A DNA stretch of 64,000 nucleotides from Lathyrus oleraceus (GCF_024323335.1 NC_066581.1:349126409-349190408); one strand, 5' to 3'; positions 33,472-47,480 are shown, counted from the stretch's first letter. A program made the numbers and translations. Notes: generated by a model from the sequence alone, not told the origin.

Positions 33472-36400
33472 CACATACTAAAAGAAAACAAATCAAAGGG
33501 GTGAACCTATCTCATCCTTACTTGTATTAGTTCATCTAACACAAGGTTATTGATGAACCAATTAGCCTTATGATATTGAGATTTCATTGGTCAATGAAAA
33601 GGATGGGAAAGAATGGGATTGAAGATGAAGAGGGATGGGAGATGAGAGAAACACAAATTGGTCATGGGAGGAATTTTATCAAATTAAAATCATTCATTCA
33701 TTTTGGGAGATGAAATGTACATTTCATCAATCCCTTAAATCCAATTATTTTAACTTAACAAAAGTCAAATCAACCTTTACCAAGTCTCAAACACATAGTC
33801 AAACATCACAAGTCAATAAAAATGGTTCAACATAATTTCTATACAATTAATCAATTAAAAATCAAATTAAAATTGCATTTAAATTAAATTTAGTAGGGTC
33901 AAAACCTAAAACCTCTTCAAAACACCAAATAAATGACCAAGAGATTTATCCTAGGTCAAACAAGGTCAAAGGACCTTAGACAAAAAATTTCATGATTTTT
34001 GAAAAGACAAAAGTATTTTTAAACAATTTAAAATATGCACAAAAACAATTAATTCATGAAAAAATATCAAAATTAATCCAAAAATTAATTTTAATTCAAA
34101 AAATGAAAGAGGAAAATATTTAAAGATTTTTGGTGAAAGTCTCATATTTTTTGGATTAAAAATGAAATTAATATGAATTAATCAAAATAACACAATTAAA
34201 TGAAAAATCAGAAAATACAAAAAATAAGGGCCATCAGATCTCCCTCATTAATTGAGGTGGCAGATCTGATGGCCACACACGTGCGTTCCACCGTGCACCA
34301 AGTCAAATGCGTTGTACGCGTGGTAATCAGAACCAAGGGCTGAGATTAAAACATTTTGAATAGATCCTGTGGTTGAGAGGTGTGACAACACACCACCGGG
34401 GCTAGGGCTCCGGTCTTCTTCTCCGGTGGACCTCACCGGACTGGTCCATCATCAACCATCACCAAAATGGAAAACAAAGACATGGATTTAAAGGAAAAAT
34501 GCCCAGGAGCTCGAATCTAGCCTCAATTTTCTCCAATTCCAAGTATATAAAAAGATACAGAGATTTGAATTTTGAGGATCATGAACTGAGTTGCTTCGAT
34601 TTGACCTCAAAGCAACTCAATTTTGTTTCCTACATTGGTAGAACTTCAGCCAACCAAAAATCACAAAGAATGGTGAAGAATTGAGAGAGAATCGAAGAGA
34701 TGAAGTTTCTGAAAAATCACCTTCGAGTTGATCCAATTTCACTTGATCTTAATCTGGATTTGCTTGCTTTCTCTTCCACTTGCTTGCAAAAGCCAATTGA
34801 GATGAAAAGGGAAGTGAATTTCTGGAGTTTGAACTTCCAAATAGAAGATGAAGTTCAAGCTCGATTTCAAGAGAAACCTTCAGAAATTCTATGGAAATGA
34901 GAGTTTGGATCAGTCTAGCAGAGCTTGGGCAGGGTGTGGATGCAGGTTCTGAAGCCATGAGCTTGTTTAAATACGCATTGGAATTGATTTTTGCACCACT
35001 TGAAATTTGTCAAATTTGGAAACCAACTTGCATGGATGCATGGACAATCATTTGGGCCTAAGAAAAGATGCAATCCAACTCCAATTAATGTGTAATTGAT
35101 GCTGAAGTCATTACAATCAAGCATGGAAAGAAGAATGATCACTTGAATCCAAAACTTGCCAAAACAAATCCCATAATGGAGCCATACGCAAGTCCCTTAT
35201 TTTTTATCAAAATGGGATGATCTTGGACTTTTTGGAAAGGTGAGATCAAGGGGAACAACTTTAATGTTGAACACTTTTTCATTTAAATCTTGGATCATGA
35301 TGAATTTTGAGGTGGAAATTTGGGAAATCAAACATATTTGAAAAATTTCTAAGTCCTAAGTCAAATGTTCACTTCTTCCACCTTGAATAACTTTTTCTAT
35401 GGACTTCAAATGGAAAAAGTTCCTTCATAAAGGTTTTAGATATTTCAAACATATTCAATTTGGTCAAACATTTGACCTCATTTGTATTTGGCACGTAGGA
35501 GTTATGCATTTTAGAAGTTGAGGAAGATCACTTGTTCAATGGTAATGGTCCAAAGTGACCTATAATGTTTCCTCTTGGAACATGTATTTGCAAGTTGAAT
35601 TTGAACTTCCTCCAAACATAAAAGTTGAATTATACATCTTGAATTTGATCATGGAATTTTAATGGCTTTCATATCATAAAAATTGAGCAAGTTATGGTCT
35701 TAAAAAGTTGACCTCCAAACTGGGGTTCAGACAAAATGACCTATAATCTTTCACCATAAAAAATGACTTTCCAAGAAAAACTAGCTCTAGACTTCAACAT
35801 GAAAGTTGTTTGGAATGTCATGTTGAGTAACGTTTCTCTTGGAATCATTTCCATGTGACACAAATCGTAGGATATAGGGTCTAGGGAACCCCAGTTTTGA
35901 CCAGTTGACTTTCTCTGGTCAACCACCATGAACCATCTTGCTAGCTTGAAATTCGCTTGAATTTTGGGACTCATGGAGGATCATATAGGCATAAGATGAT
36001 GTAATATGAAGTATCCCTTGAAATATTTGATCAAATGTTGAAGAAACTTGCTGAGGAAGTCACCACAAGATACCCAGATGAATTAGGGTTTCCAAGGCAA
36101 ACAAGCTTCAAGATCTTGGTGATTTCTTGATCAAAATGACATGTGAAGATCATGGGGATCCATATATGATGCCTAAAAACAATGTGAACCATTTCTTGAT
36201 TGAACTCCTTGCATTGAGGGTCTCAAACCCTATATATGAGCTTGATGGAGCATGGGTCAGCACACACACTACCTACAAAAGTAACCAACTATACATTAAC
36301 ATATTTTTGGTATTTTGGTTAGTAAGTAATAAAAACAAAGTATGATGCAATCAAATATGCTTAGTGATCTCTCCCAATGCAAACCCAATGAATGAGGGGT

Positions 36401-36518
36401 AAGAAGGCTACCAAGGTGTGATCCCAAGGCTAATGCATATGATGAGATATCATGAGGGATCTTAGGGTTAGTAAGTAATAAAAACAAAGTATGATGCAAT
36501 AAAAATTGGGGTTTTACA
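33472..36518 (-). repeat. Element D 5' LTR, outer part
   Basis: Continues the LTR broken at 4170. It aligns on the minus strand to the first two thirds of A's LTR and ends on the right in GGGGTTTTACA, the complement of the start TGTAAAACCCC. D therefore inserted into the LTR end that follows at 36519. The very AT-rich block 33840-34240 and GC-richer 34250-34450 are shared with A. No coding capacity. Confidence 0.85.
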
Positions 36519-36719
36519 CTAACACCTTCCCTTTGTGTAACCAACCCCCTTACCTGTAATCTCTGGCATTTTATTGGTTTTGATTTGAAAACTTCTTATC
36601 CTTGGGTTTTGTTCGTACTTTTCTCTTTTCCTTTGGAAACAATAAAAGTGCGGTGGCGACTCTGGTTTTATTGACGTCAAGTTTATCCATAGCTTGATGG
36701 TCATGAATTTACCGCTACA
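36519..36719 (+). repeat. LTR F, last 201 bp (plus strand)
   Basis: Matches the end of A's LTR (47678-47876): ACACCTTCCC, AACCAACCCCCTTACC, CAATAAAAGTGCGGTGGCGA and the terminal GCTACA. It is not followed by a PBS, so it is a 3' LTR or a solo LTR. Its left part must lie beyond D, outside the window. The first five bases (CTAAC) should be D's target duplication. Confidence 0.8.
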
Positions 36720-37114
36720 GGCACTTAGGCAGAATTTGCATTTTGGTGCACCAAGTCATTAAACCCATGAATTCTGATCTCATTTGACCCCAAATACATT
36801 TCATAACACGTCATGACATATTTACAAGTCAACTTGAAGGAAAATAGGTCACATAGATGGAAACCTGAGTCATGTGCAAAAATCAACTTTTTTTCCTAAA
36901 ATGGAAAAACCAAAACCTCCAAACATATCTGATCAAATCATCCTTGTCCCTCCTTTTTTATACTAGGGTTCAAACTAACTGAGTGGAATGAAGAACCAGG
37001 TCAGAAGCACAACAACACTTCCTCCACAAGTCTCATTTTGTCTTGTTTCGAGCCTCACCCCATTTTTGAGCAAACCTCTCCCTTTCTCCCTCCAAACGTT
37101 TCCCTCACCTTCCC

Positions 37115-37123
37115 TATAAATAG
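37115..37123 (+). promoter_or_regulatory. TATA box of LTR G
   Basis: TATAAATAG in a C-rich context (TTCCCTATAAATAGGGGAAG), a textbook plant promoter element. Confidence 0.55.
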
Positions 37124-39409
37124 GGGAAGGTATTCCATTCATTTCCCAAGATTACTCTGCCTTGAAACCAAGTTTTCTCCCTCAAAACAGAAATTCGGTT
37201 TTAAAGTTCCAAGTCCATTCAACCTAAAATAACCACCCAAAAACCTTCCTTTAACATCACTTAAGCTTTCTGAAACATTAACATCATCTACAACCATCCT
37301 CCCTGAGCTATCCATAGTCATCAGAGTCACCATATGAGATTGATTCCGACCAGGTAGTTCCACTCATCTTTTTCACTCAAACAAGTTACCCCCTTGCTCG
37401 TAATTCCTCACTGATGCTTAACCTCGTGGTCTAAATCTTGATTACTCCGTATCCACCATTTAACTTTTTTTAGGTCAAGCTTAAATTTTGTGTTCATGTA
37501 AAATACTCCACACTCAGAGCCAATCAATGGCTCATGATTGCGGAGAAGATAACGATGAGGTGTTGGGAGGTTGAATCCATGTTTGATTCCCTCCAAAAAC
37601 ACGAGTTTAAGAAGTTTGATTTTCATGTTTGGAGGTTGAAGACGACCTCATGTGTCTATTACTTCGTGCGTTTTTTGAATTTGAATGTAATCCGTGTCAT
37701 GTTCTAGTTGGTTCATTAGAGCGCGTGTTTTATTTTATGTTTGACCTTAATATATTATTTTCTGGACGCGCTAATTAACACCACAAGGAGTTTGGCAAAA
37801 TGAATAATGGTTGACCCTAGAACCCCAAGGTCAAGGGTTCAATCCCCATCTCCCTCACTTTCATTTTTATTTCTTTCTGTTTCCTCCCTTTTATTTTATT
37901 TTCTAACCATTTTCTTTCCATTTCATTTTATTTTTTTCACCACTCATTTTAATTCTGATCAAAATATTTTCTAAACATACTTGACTTATTTTTCTCCCTT
38001 TTATTTTATTCCACACTTGGTTTATTTTATTTTGACCTTATTTGTTGACTTTTCATGCCTTGATTGATGTTACTTAATGAGGTCTATTTAATCATGACCT
38101 TGGTTATTTAGGGTTGATCAAACCTTTAATACTTTATATCTATCAATGAATCATCAATGGATCATTCATGATATTTTGAGGTATTGATAGGTTGCCTCTA
38201 TTTAACCATACTTAAGTCATCTGCCTCCATTAACTACTAACCCTCTAACACCTATGTTTCATTGCTTAACTTAATCATTATTCAACTGTTAACTTGTGAT
38301 CATTGAGTGATACGATATTCCATTTGTCAAATCATTGATAGATGGACTTGAGGTTGTATAACTTTCATTATTTCAAATCTATTGTTAGATGATCATGGAT
38401 CATCTTAAATACTTTGCATTAGTGATCAGTTATCCATTGATGCGTCATATTTTGAGTCTTTTCACCTATGGATAGATAATCCTCAAATGTTTACTTTGTA
38501 CATTTAACTAACCACTAACTATACACCACTAACTTTGTTTATCACTAACCATTGTTATTGTGATCTTGTTATTATTACCTTGTGATTTACTCTTATGTAA
38601 GTTATATTACATTGTAATTTACTTTCAAGCACCCATCATCATTGTATATATCCCTCATGCATGTTTATTATTTTCATTTTTTTATTGTCATCATACAATC
38701 AAAAATAACAAAAACATGATAAAATTATAAGACCAAAAAGAAACATTCATATGTAATTAACCATTAGACTTAGAGGATTTCATTTAGGACCCTTGCTTGG
38801 AGACCTTACCCTAATCTTTTGACACTTTGCCTCAACTTTGGATTTCATCTGTAACTTACATTCATGTTGTAAGAATGGCATCATGGCACTACCCTAGGGA
38901 GACATGACTGTAAGACCATTATCCACTTGTTAGCTTAGGTCACTTTGCACACATAAGGCTTTCTCTTGGGCTACCTTACAATGAGACCCTTTAATTTCTT
39001 GTTTGGTTACTTTGTATATTCATTGTACGTCACAATTTCAAAATTAAAAGCAATAAACCCTTGATCCAACATCAAGCGGAATTTTCAGAATCAAACTCAA
39101 AAAAACAATAAAACTATGATTAGTATTGTGCGTCACGAGCCTTAACTGGTCGGAAATTAGTAAGGATGGAGCTCTCCTATCCTTACTCTAATTATTTTTG
39201 ACACAAGACGCTTGTCTTGTTTATATAGAATATCCACCTTCGCCCATAGACTTTAGTGCAATCTACTCATAAACGTTTTTTTTTCATAAACCTTTCTTCA
39301 AGGTAAAAGCAACACAAAACATAAAACTTATTTTTAGACCTTAGAGAATCACACCAAAAACCCTTTTTTCAAAGGTAAAATCAACCAACCCATAAACATT
39401 TTCTACTCC

Positions 39410-39458
39410 GAACTACGGAGCTCTGATTCTTCATCACCCGATGAGTGATACATAGGCA
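39410..39458 (+). repeat. LTR hairpin module in G
   Basis: GAACTACGGAGCTCTGATT, then the stem TCATC/GATGA with a CCC-containing loop, then ATACATAGGCA. The outer CGTAG is mutated to CATAG. Same order as in B and C. Confidence 0.55.
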
Positions 39459-39861
39459 CAAGGACCCCAATCCTTGGCGAGCACAATAATAAAAAACCCA
39501 AAAACTCATTCTTTCACACTTTTTCAATAAACAATAAAGATAGAAATTTTTATAGATAAATACCCACGCTCGCAGACAACTTAAATGGTTCCCATGGAGT
39601 ACCATGGACATGGGGGGTGCTAATACCTTCCCCTTGCATAACCAAATTTTGAACCCAATCTTGATTGTGAGACCAATCCATATCCTTATAATTGCACTTC
39701 CTGTGTGAATTTATTTTCCCTAAGGGTTTTTCGACTATTTCTCCTTTCCTTCTTTAGGAATAAATAAAATTCGATGATGACTCTTCTGTTTCATTTTTTT
39801 GAAAACGGGCAGGATCGGGTTTCGTTTCCGATTGTTTAAAACCTCAAGCACAACAAGTATA

Positions 39862-40640
39862 CACTTAAACAAGGAATGGTAAGGTGAAATCAATTTATTA
39901 AGGGTATAAATGGGAAATCTATTTATGAGATAAACTACTTCAGTAAAACTATGGTCCCAATACATCAAGGGAAGACTAGCATGAGCCAAAAGAGCTAATC
40001 CCATCTCTACTATATTTCTATGTTTTATCTCTACATTTCCATATTTATGGGATGTATGGGAACATGTCAACCTATGAATTATCCCTAAGTCATTGATAAA
40101 AATTTTAAAGGTTCTAAACTCTCCCTCAAATTCAGATTGCATAACTTTAATTATATTTTGAAACTGAGTTTAGACATAAGTTAAGAATTGTTTAAAAATA
40201 ACTAATGCCTCAAAATTTTGTTTTAGAAAGAACAACCATGTGTACTTGGTATAAATGTCGACAAAATCTATGTAATAAGAGTATCATTCACTATATAGAC
40301 TTGGGGAAGGTTCCCACGGATCCGTGTGAATGAGTTCAAAAGGACTATCACAGTGTTAGTTAAAGGAGCAGGAAGCCTATGAGACTTTGCTAGACAACAT
40401 GAATTACATAATTCAATACAATCTTGAATTCTCATATGTATATTAATTAGGTTAAGAACAATTTTAATATCTATAGCATTAGCACGGCTAAGTCTAGCGT
40501 GCCAAAGAGATAATTTATTAAAAGCTAAATTTGAAGCACTAGTATTTTGGTCATTAGAAGATAAACTGGCATAGTTGATAGTTGGGTGTGGTGACGACTC
40601 CATGGATGGCCTATGAAAATAATATACCGACATCCATAAA
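39862..40640 (-). pseudogene. Ty1/copia integrase region, truncated
   Basis: Minus strand: GAG-pre-integrase motif (KLSLWHARLSRANA...CIELCNSCCLAKSHRLPAP), then in another frame the integrase core (IHTDPWEPSPSL, IDFVDIYTKYTWLFFL, MQSEFEGEFRTFK, HTSHKYGNVEIKHRNIVEMG) up to SPYHSLF. A frameshift lies near 40320. Stops occur after SLYSE and in the following ~40 residues. The second catalytic Asp appears replaced (QSEFEGEF where copia elements have QSD). Homology stops at ~39862 where LTR G begins, so RT and RNase H are missing. The element is dead. Confidence 0.85.
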
Positions 40641-40990
40641 TCCTTCTAGGAGTACCAGCTTAGATGCCTGATATTTGACAAAACACTAGTTAGAGTGGAA
40701 GTTGAAAAATACATTATTATCTTTGACAAGCTTATACACGGAGATTCAGTTACGAGTAATGCTAGGCACATTTAAGAGGTTGTTCAGAGTCAACACAAAA
40801 TCATGTATAACATTAGATTTGGTCTTAGTTGAGCCTATTGAATTAACCTTTAGGCCTTGACCATTACCTACAAGGACCTCATTAGAACCTACATACGATT
40901 GTTTATGTTACAAGTATGAATTATGAGAGATGATATGGTGGGATGCATCTGAATCAACAAACCACGCTTGGGATTCTAGGCTTGTTGGAA
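40641..40990 (-). pseudogene. Ty1/copia protease region
   Basis: Minus-strand reading AWFVDSDASHHIISHNS, later LNNLLNVPSITRN and KLVKDNN. This is the copia aspartic protease layout, with the active-site DSG changed to DSD and at least three stops. It lies between gag and the GAG-pre-integrase domain, as expected. Confidence 0.7.
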
Positions 40991-41980
40991 TGTGGAATCA
41001 TCCTGATATGCCAAAAATGATGAAGCTTGTGTCGAACTAAAGGCTTGATTCTTCTGATCTTCGCTTGAATGAGCAACATGAGAATTTGTTTGTGTTATTG
41101 GCTGAGTTGGTTTAAAACTTTCATCATATCGAGGCGAAGAGTCAATTACAGAGTGTCCATATTTTACACACAATTGACATGTAGGCCGATTTCCAAAAGT
41201 GGAGTTTTTTCGAGCTTTTCTACGACCTCTACCCATGTTGTTGTTTCCTCTTCCTCTAGCGTGAGAGTAGCCACCTCGAGCATTTCTTGAGTTATGATTC
41301 TCAGCAATATGCACAATACTTTTTGTTGCATTAGTGATAAAGATTTCTTGTTGATACTTTGTCTAGTTGGGCTTCTTGAACATAGATAAGTGCTTCAATT
41401 CCATACAACATTGAGAGTTCAACTTTCCCATATACTATCATCACAAATGGATTGTATTCCTTTGGGAGTCCCTGCAATATAACATCAATTCAATCTCTTT
41501 CGGAGATTGGATCTCTAATTGCAAGGAGATAATGAATAATCTCTCGAATTCACAGGATATACTCCGAGATGGATCAATTCTCTTTCTTTCTGATATTCAT
41601 TTTTGACCTAAGTCGGTGAACCCTATCTCTCATAAGTGCATTGAAATGCTTGTGAATTTGATCCCATATTTGATAGGAAGGTTTGCAAGAAAGAACCCTA
41701 GGATGAACAATTTCATAAATTATTGAAAGAAGCCAAGTAAAGAGGGCTTGATCTTGAATAATCCATGATTCGTATTCTTCATATTTGATATTGACTAAAC
41801 GATCTACCTCAAACTTGATGATTAGTGGAATTTGGGGATTTATCACAAATCTTTGGAGCTTGTGAGAAAGAGTTACCCCTTTGATTTAATTATTCCATAA
41901 AAGGAAATTATTCTCTTGAAGATTGAAGCATAATTTGAGTCCAAACACGTTCTAATTGGACAAAACTGGAAACTGAGAAA
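40991..41980 (-). pseudogene. Ty1/copia gag
   Basis: Minus strand: N-terminal LSHKLQRFVINPQIP, core YESWIIQDQALFTWLLS and LSCKPSYQIWDQIHKHF (UBN2-type gag domain), then a Gly/Arg-rich stretch and a zinc knuckle CQLCVKYGHSVIDS in which the last Cys is Ser. Frames are broken between 41315 and 41573. The start is not visible. Confidence 0.75.
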
Positions 41981-42109
41981 TGTGTGTTTTTGGTGTGTGG
42001 TTCTTTCTTTGTGATTCTTATTGTGAGTCTGCCATTATTTGATCTTCTTGAAGAACCGCAATGGATGATTTTGATTGTTTTAATGATTCTGAGAGATTTG
42101 TTTCTTACT

Positions 42110-43162
42110 GAAGGTAGAGAAAAACAATAAAGGGGGGTTTGAATTGTTTTCACTGATAATAAAAACTTTTGCAAATACCACACACACAAAATATAAAGCA
42201 AACAACATAGAAGTTTATCCTGGTTCACTTGAAATTCAAAGCTACTCCAGTCCATCCGGCCAAGGTGATTTCGCCTTCAATAAGGACTTAATCCAATAAT
42301 CTAGAAAGATTACAACAAAAACGTCTAAGAGAACAAAGATCTCTTAGCCTTCTCAACTCTACAGACTTCACAAGTCACTTGAGGAAATATTCAACAACTA
42401 TTTGAGAATTACAAGGAAGTGTTTAATGCTTCTAGGTAAGCAATTTTAACACAGTAAGAATTCACACTAAGAGCAACAACTTGTGTGAACAGATTGAACA
42501 AGAATTAATGAAAATATAAAGTCGAGTTTGCAGTATTCTTGTGAAATAGCTTCGTGCTTAGTATGATGATGATTTTGCCTTTATATAGTGCTTCAAATAT
42601 GAAGTCGTTCGCTGAAGCATTGATGTGATATCTTGTCAATGATGGGACTTAATTGACATTAAATTCGTTGTCCTTTCCATAGCAATTTGGGAGAGTATTT
42701 ATTCTTTTCCGAAAAGATATTCATACCAATTATGGAATACTTTGTTACTAAGTCTTGTAGTTGATCTGTTTGGCTTGAATCAGAGTGCGCGGAATCCAGA
42801 ACTTCTTGTTCAGCATGTATTCTTCACATAGTTGTTAGAAGTGATTTTCTTCAGAAGTTTTTGATATGTCTTCAGTTGGACCTTCTTCAGATATACGAAT
42901 TAGCAGAGTAACTATGTATGGAATCCTTCAGATTCAGAGTATATGAGTCTTCAAACTTCAGATGTTGTGAGCGTCGTTCTCTTCAGAGTCAGAGAGACTA
43001 CTTTCTTTGACTCTAAGTCAACTGTTATAGACTTGTGTGATGTCAGATGCTGTCTATCAGATCCATTTTTTGTTAGAGTTCTGCATACTTAGATAAATTC
43101 ATTAGGGTGCCAAATTGTTTCATCCTTTGTTATCATCAAAACTTAGAGATGAATTTTAGACC
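42110..43162 (-). repeat. Probable copia 5' LTR remnant
   Basis: Located where the 5' LTR of the minus-strand copia element should be. On the minus strand it ends in CTCTACCTTCA, and its other end contains AGTTTTGATGATAACAAAGG, a phrase I associate with legume copia LTR starts. It is cut at 43162 by element A. No initiator-Met PBS was found beside it, so the assignment is tentative. Confidence 0.35.
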
Positions 43163-44675
43163 TGTAAGACCCCAATTTTGACCCTAAGATCCCTCACGCA
43201 ATTTCATCATATGCATATGCATTGGGATCACACCTTGGCATCCTCCTTACCCCTCTTTCATTGGGTTTGTTTTGGGAGAGATCACCAAGCACCATGTGAT
43301 TGTATCATACTTTTATTTTATCATTTTACTAACAAAATACCAAAAATATGTCTTTGTAGTTGCCTAGCTCCTTTGTAGGTAGGGCATGATCCTCATTGAC
43401 CTATCAAGTTCATATATAGGGTTTGAGACCCTCATGACAAAAATCACAAGCAAGGATTGATTCACAATGTATAAAAGCATCATATATGAGTCCCAATGAT
43501 CTCTACATTTTATATTGATCAAGTATTCTTCAAGAGTTTGGAAGTGATTTGCTTTGGAAACCCTAGTTTGACTGGGTATCTTGAGTAACTTCTCCAATAA
43601 GCTATCTCACCAATTGATCAAATTTCTCAAGTGACACTTCAAAATTCATCATCTTATGCATATTTGATCTACCATGAGCCAATAAAGTCAAGAGAATTGA
43701 AAGTTAGCAAGTTGGTTGATGATGGTTGGCCAGATGAATTCATCTGATCAAAACTGGATCTCCCTAGACCCTATCTCCTATAATTTTCACCATATGAAAA
43801 TGATTCCAAGAGAAACGTTACTCCAAATTCCATTTCAAACAACTTTCATGTTGATACCTAGAGCTAGTTTTGCTTGGAAAATCATCTTCTATGTTGAAAC
43901 ATTATAGGTCATTTTGTCTAAACCCTAATTTGAAAGTCAACTTTGCAAAGTCATAACTTGCTAAATTTTTATGATATGAAAGATTTCCAAGTTGCACAAT
44001 CAAATTCAAGACATCTACTTCAAATTTTATGTTCGGAGTGGAAGCAAATTCAACTTTTATGAGCATGTGATATGAGGATACATTATAGGTCATTTTTGAC
44101 CTATACCATTGAACAAGTGATCTTTCCAAACTTCAAAAATGCATAACTCTATCATTGTAAATCCAAATTACATGAAATTGGTGACCATTTTGGAGTTCTT
44201 TGAAATAGATACAACTTTTATGAAGACAATTGTCTCATTTGAAGCTCACATAAAAAGTTAAGTAAGGTGGAATATTGAGATATATGACTTTACACTTAGG
44301 AAAATTTTCAACATGTTGAAATTTCCAAACTTCCACCTTAAAATTCACCATGACCCAAGCTCCAAATGAAAAAGTGTTCAACATCAAACTTGTTCCTCTT
44401 GATCCAAGCTTTCCAAAGAACCCAGGTTTATGCATTTTGGATGAGGTTTGCTAGGGCTGCGTATGGCTTTAACAGAGCTGCATCATTGGAGGAAATCAAA
44501 TGTACAAATTTCATTTCACATTGCCTTGCCAATCAAGCTTCATTCAAACTTCAACATGATTGATTTTGGACCTTAATGCATTACCTCATGGGCATGTACA
44601 TGCCCATGCACTCGTGTCATTCACATTGCTAAATTTGGACAAAATTTCAAGTGTGCAAATATCACTCCCTCATGC

Positions 44676-44683
44676 TATAAATA
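44676..44683 (+). promoter_or_regulatory. TATA box of A's 5' LTR
   Basis: TATAAATA in CATGCTATAAATACATGA, identical in the 3' LTR (62102-62109). Confidence 0.6.
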
Positions 44684-47480
44684 CATGACCTCTGTGCTCA
44701 ATTCAAACACCCCTTGTGCGCCAGCTTTGCCCCCCAATTCAAACCCTCTCATTCTAAAGGAAAACCTGAAAAGTTTCAATTTAAAAATTGAGTTTGAATC
44801 TCAACTGTTGGAGATTCAAAAACTCCAGGATCCAAAACTTTGCACCCTTGCTAATCACTTCCTACAAGCTTCTCAAGTGTGATCAGGTCGTGTTTGAAGC
44901 AAGCAACATCAAGTTCTGCACAGCATTGAAGATAATTTTCAGAAAACTTCATCTCTTCGATTCTCACTGAATTCTCATTAATTCTCTTGGATCTTTGGTT
45001 GTCTGAAGTCCTACCAATATAGGCAAGAAGATTGAGTTGCTTAGAGGTCAAATCGAAGCAACTCAGTTGACACACCTCAAAATTCAACTCCTCATATCTT
45101 TCTATATATGTAGAGTTAGTTAAAATTGAGGTCAGATTTGTGCTCTACACCATTTTTTCTTTCAGATCATGTCCTCCTTTTTCATTTATGTTGTGGTGAT
45201 GAAAGAACCAGTCCGGCCAGGGTCATCCGAGAAGATGATCGATTTTTGGCTCCAACGATGAGCTGGAAGTGTTCTGAGCCATTTGGTGGATTTAAAATGT
45301 TTTAAACAGGAACGTTGCTTGTAAGGACCAAGTGTGTGGCGCGCTGACTAGCGTGTACCATGGAACACACGTTTCTCACCACTTGATTTGCCACCTCAAT
45401 TAATGAGGCAAATCAAGTGGTCCACGTTTTTTGATATTTTCTGATTTTTCTTTTATTCCTTTTATTTTCATTAATTCATATTAATTTTAATATTGATCCA
45501 AAAAATATGAGAGTTTCACCAAATAATTTCAAATAATTTCCTCTTTGATATTTTGAATTAAAATTATTTTTTGGATCATTATTAATATTTTCACAATTTA
45601 ATTAATTTTATGATTGTTTTTAATTGTTTAAAAATACTTTTAAGTCTTTAAAAATTCTTTAAAAAAATCTCCAAGGTCCTTTGACCTTGTTTGACCTATA
45701 ATAAATCTCATGGCCATTTCTTTGGTGTTTTGATGAGGTTTTAGGAATTTGACAAACCATATTTAATTTAAATGTATTATTTTAGTATTTTTAATTTGAA
45801 TAAATGCCAATTAGTTATGTTGACCTATTGTGATGACTTGTATAAGTTTGACTCTTGTTATTGGGCCTTGGTCAAGGTTGATTTGACTTTGTCAAGTTAA
45901 TATCATTGGATTTAGGGGATTGATGGAATGTACATTCCATCTCCCAAAATGAATGGATGATATTAATTTGGTAAAAGTCCTCCTTTGACCAATTTGAGTT
46001 TTGATCCATTCCCCTCCCTCTTCATCTTATTCCCATTCTTTGTGCATTCATCTCATTTGGCCTATGATATCTCTAAGTCCTAAGGCTAGTTGATTGCAAA
46101 ATAAACATAAGTATGGATGAGATTAGGCCACCTCTTTTGCATATTCTTTTTGTGTGTGGTATGTTTCATGAGCATAGTCCATTATACTATGTCTCTAACA
46201 TGCATTAACACCAAAATTCTATTGCCCGACCTCAAATAGTTGTGACTTCTACATAAGTCCAATTACGATTGCTTAACATAGCTCTAAATTTGTGACACGA
46301 AAAGGCGTAGCGTTCTAGTTAGTGAGATTGTAAGTCTCCCCTCTTTCATGGTATTGTGTGGAAACTTGGCCTTTTTTCCTTCCATTGGGAGATGTCTTGG
46401 TTCAAGGATCCATGCTTGTGATAAGTGGGTTGAGTGTTCTCCAAAGAATGACTTACAACGAAAAGCAAAAGCAAAACAATACTAACTTCTAACTCATTAA
46501 CAACTAACATTTAATTTTAAGTCTTTCATTTTAATGCACTTTAATTTTTAAGCTCTATTCATTTGCCATTATTCATACCATTCTAGTTGTTTATGTTAAT
46601 GTCATTTTCCTTTTGTCCATTTGGACCATATTGTGTGATATATCTTGCTTGTGCATATTTTGTTTGTTTGTGTGGCCTTGGACCATTAATGTACATAATA
46701 AGAACAACAAAAAAACCTAAAAAACTTTTGTGTGGACTGTTGGCTTGATCTTTGACCAATTGGACTTAGAATTTAGGCAACCTTCCTATGCTAAAGGACT
46801 TGGAAAATGCCAACATTTACGCAACCAAGTGCTTGGAATTTGAAACTTCATCTGATACATCATTCAAGATCCCTTTGAGTTCATCTGCAATATGATCATT
46901 GCGAAGCTGTTATTTTTGAGCCTGTGACTTATGGCATTGTGGAATTCATCTGCTACATGAGCAAACTTGAAGAAGATCATGGAGTGGCTAAAGCTTGGAT
47001 GTGGCTATCTTTATTTGATGCCTTGCTCTTCAAGTTAATATTATATGCATTGTTTGTTGCTTGATTCTAATATCCAAGGGAATTTGGGGTTTCTATATGG
47101 CATTCTTGCCTATTGGATTGCTACCCATCGGTCAGATCTTTTAAACTTTTAACTTTTAATTTTGTGCATATGATTAGTCTCTTCATCTCCTCCCCATTTC
47201 TTTAATTTCAAAAATCTCTCCCTCCTTTTAAAAACTTCTTTGTTTGAACTTGTTATTTTTCTAAATTTTGACCACTTTGCAAACTAGAAACTTTGGCCTT
47301 ATGCCATTGCATTTTCAAACTTCTTTTCTTAATCAAACTTGTAAATGAACTTAATTATACTTGACTTAAACTTTCAAAAAGCCAAAAAGAACTAACTCAT
47401 TCAAACCATTTTTAGGTCTTTGGGCCTTTCAAACTTAAATTTTGTTAAAAGCAATGCATCCACTTTGAAATTTGTGTCAC

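Larger units (their letters stand above)
36720..39845 (+). repeat. LTR G: Tat/Ogre-type LTR fragment (plus strand)
   Basis: Contains a canonical TATA box, a hairpin module (39410-39458), a stretch matching the end region of B's LTR (GGTTCCCATGGAGTACCATG, then CTAATACCTTCCCCTTGCAT), a poly(A)-like AATAAATAAA and a PBS-like GATGATGACTCT near 39773. The middle (37850-39060) is AT-rich, with nothing recognisable. The left limit is set by F. The right limit is approximate, where copia integrase homology begins. No PBS follows, so it is a 3' or solo LTR. Confidence 0.6.

Noticed and set aside
36720..39845. Possible host gene promoter because of the good TATAAATAG box
   Set aside because: The region continues into sequence matching the end of B's LTR and contains the LTR hairpin module and poly(A)/PBS-like motifs, so it is an LTR promoter.
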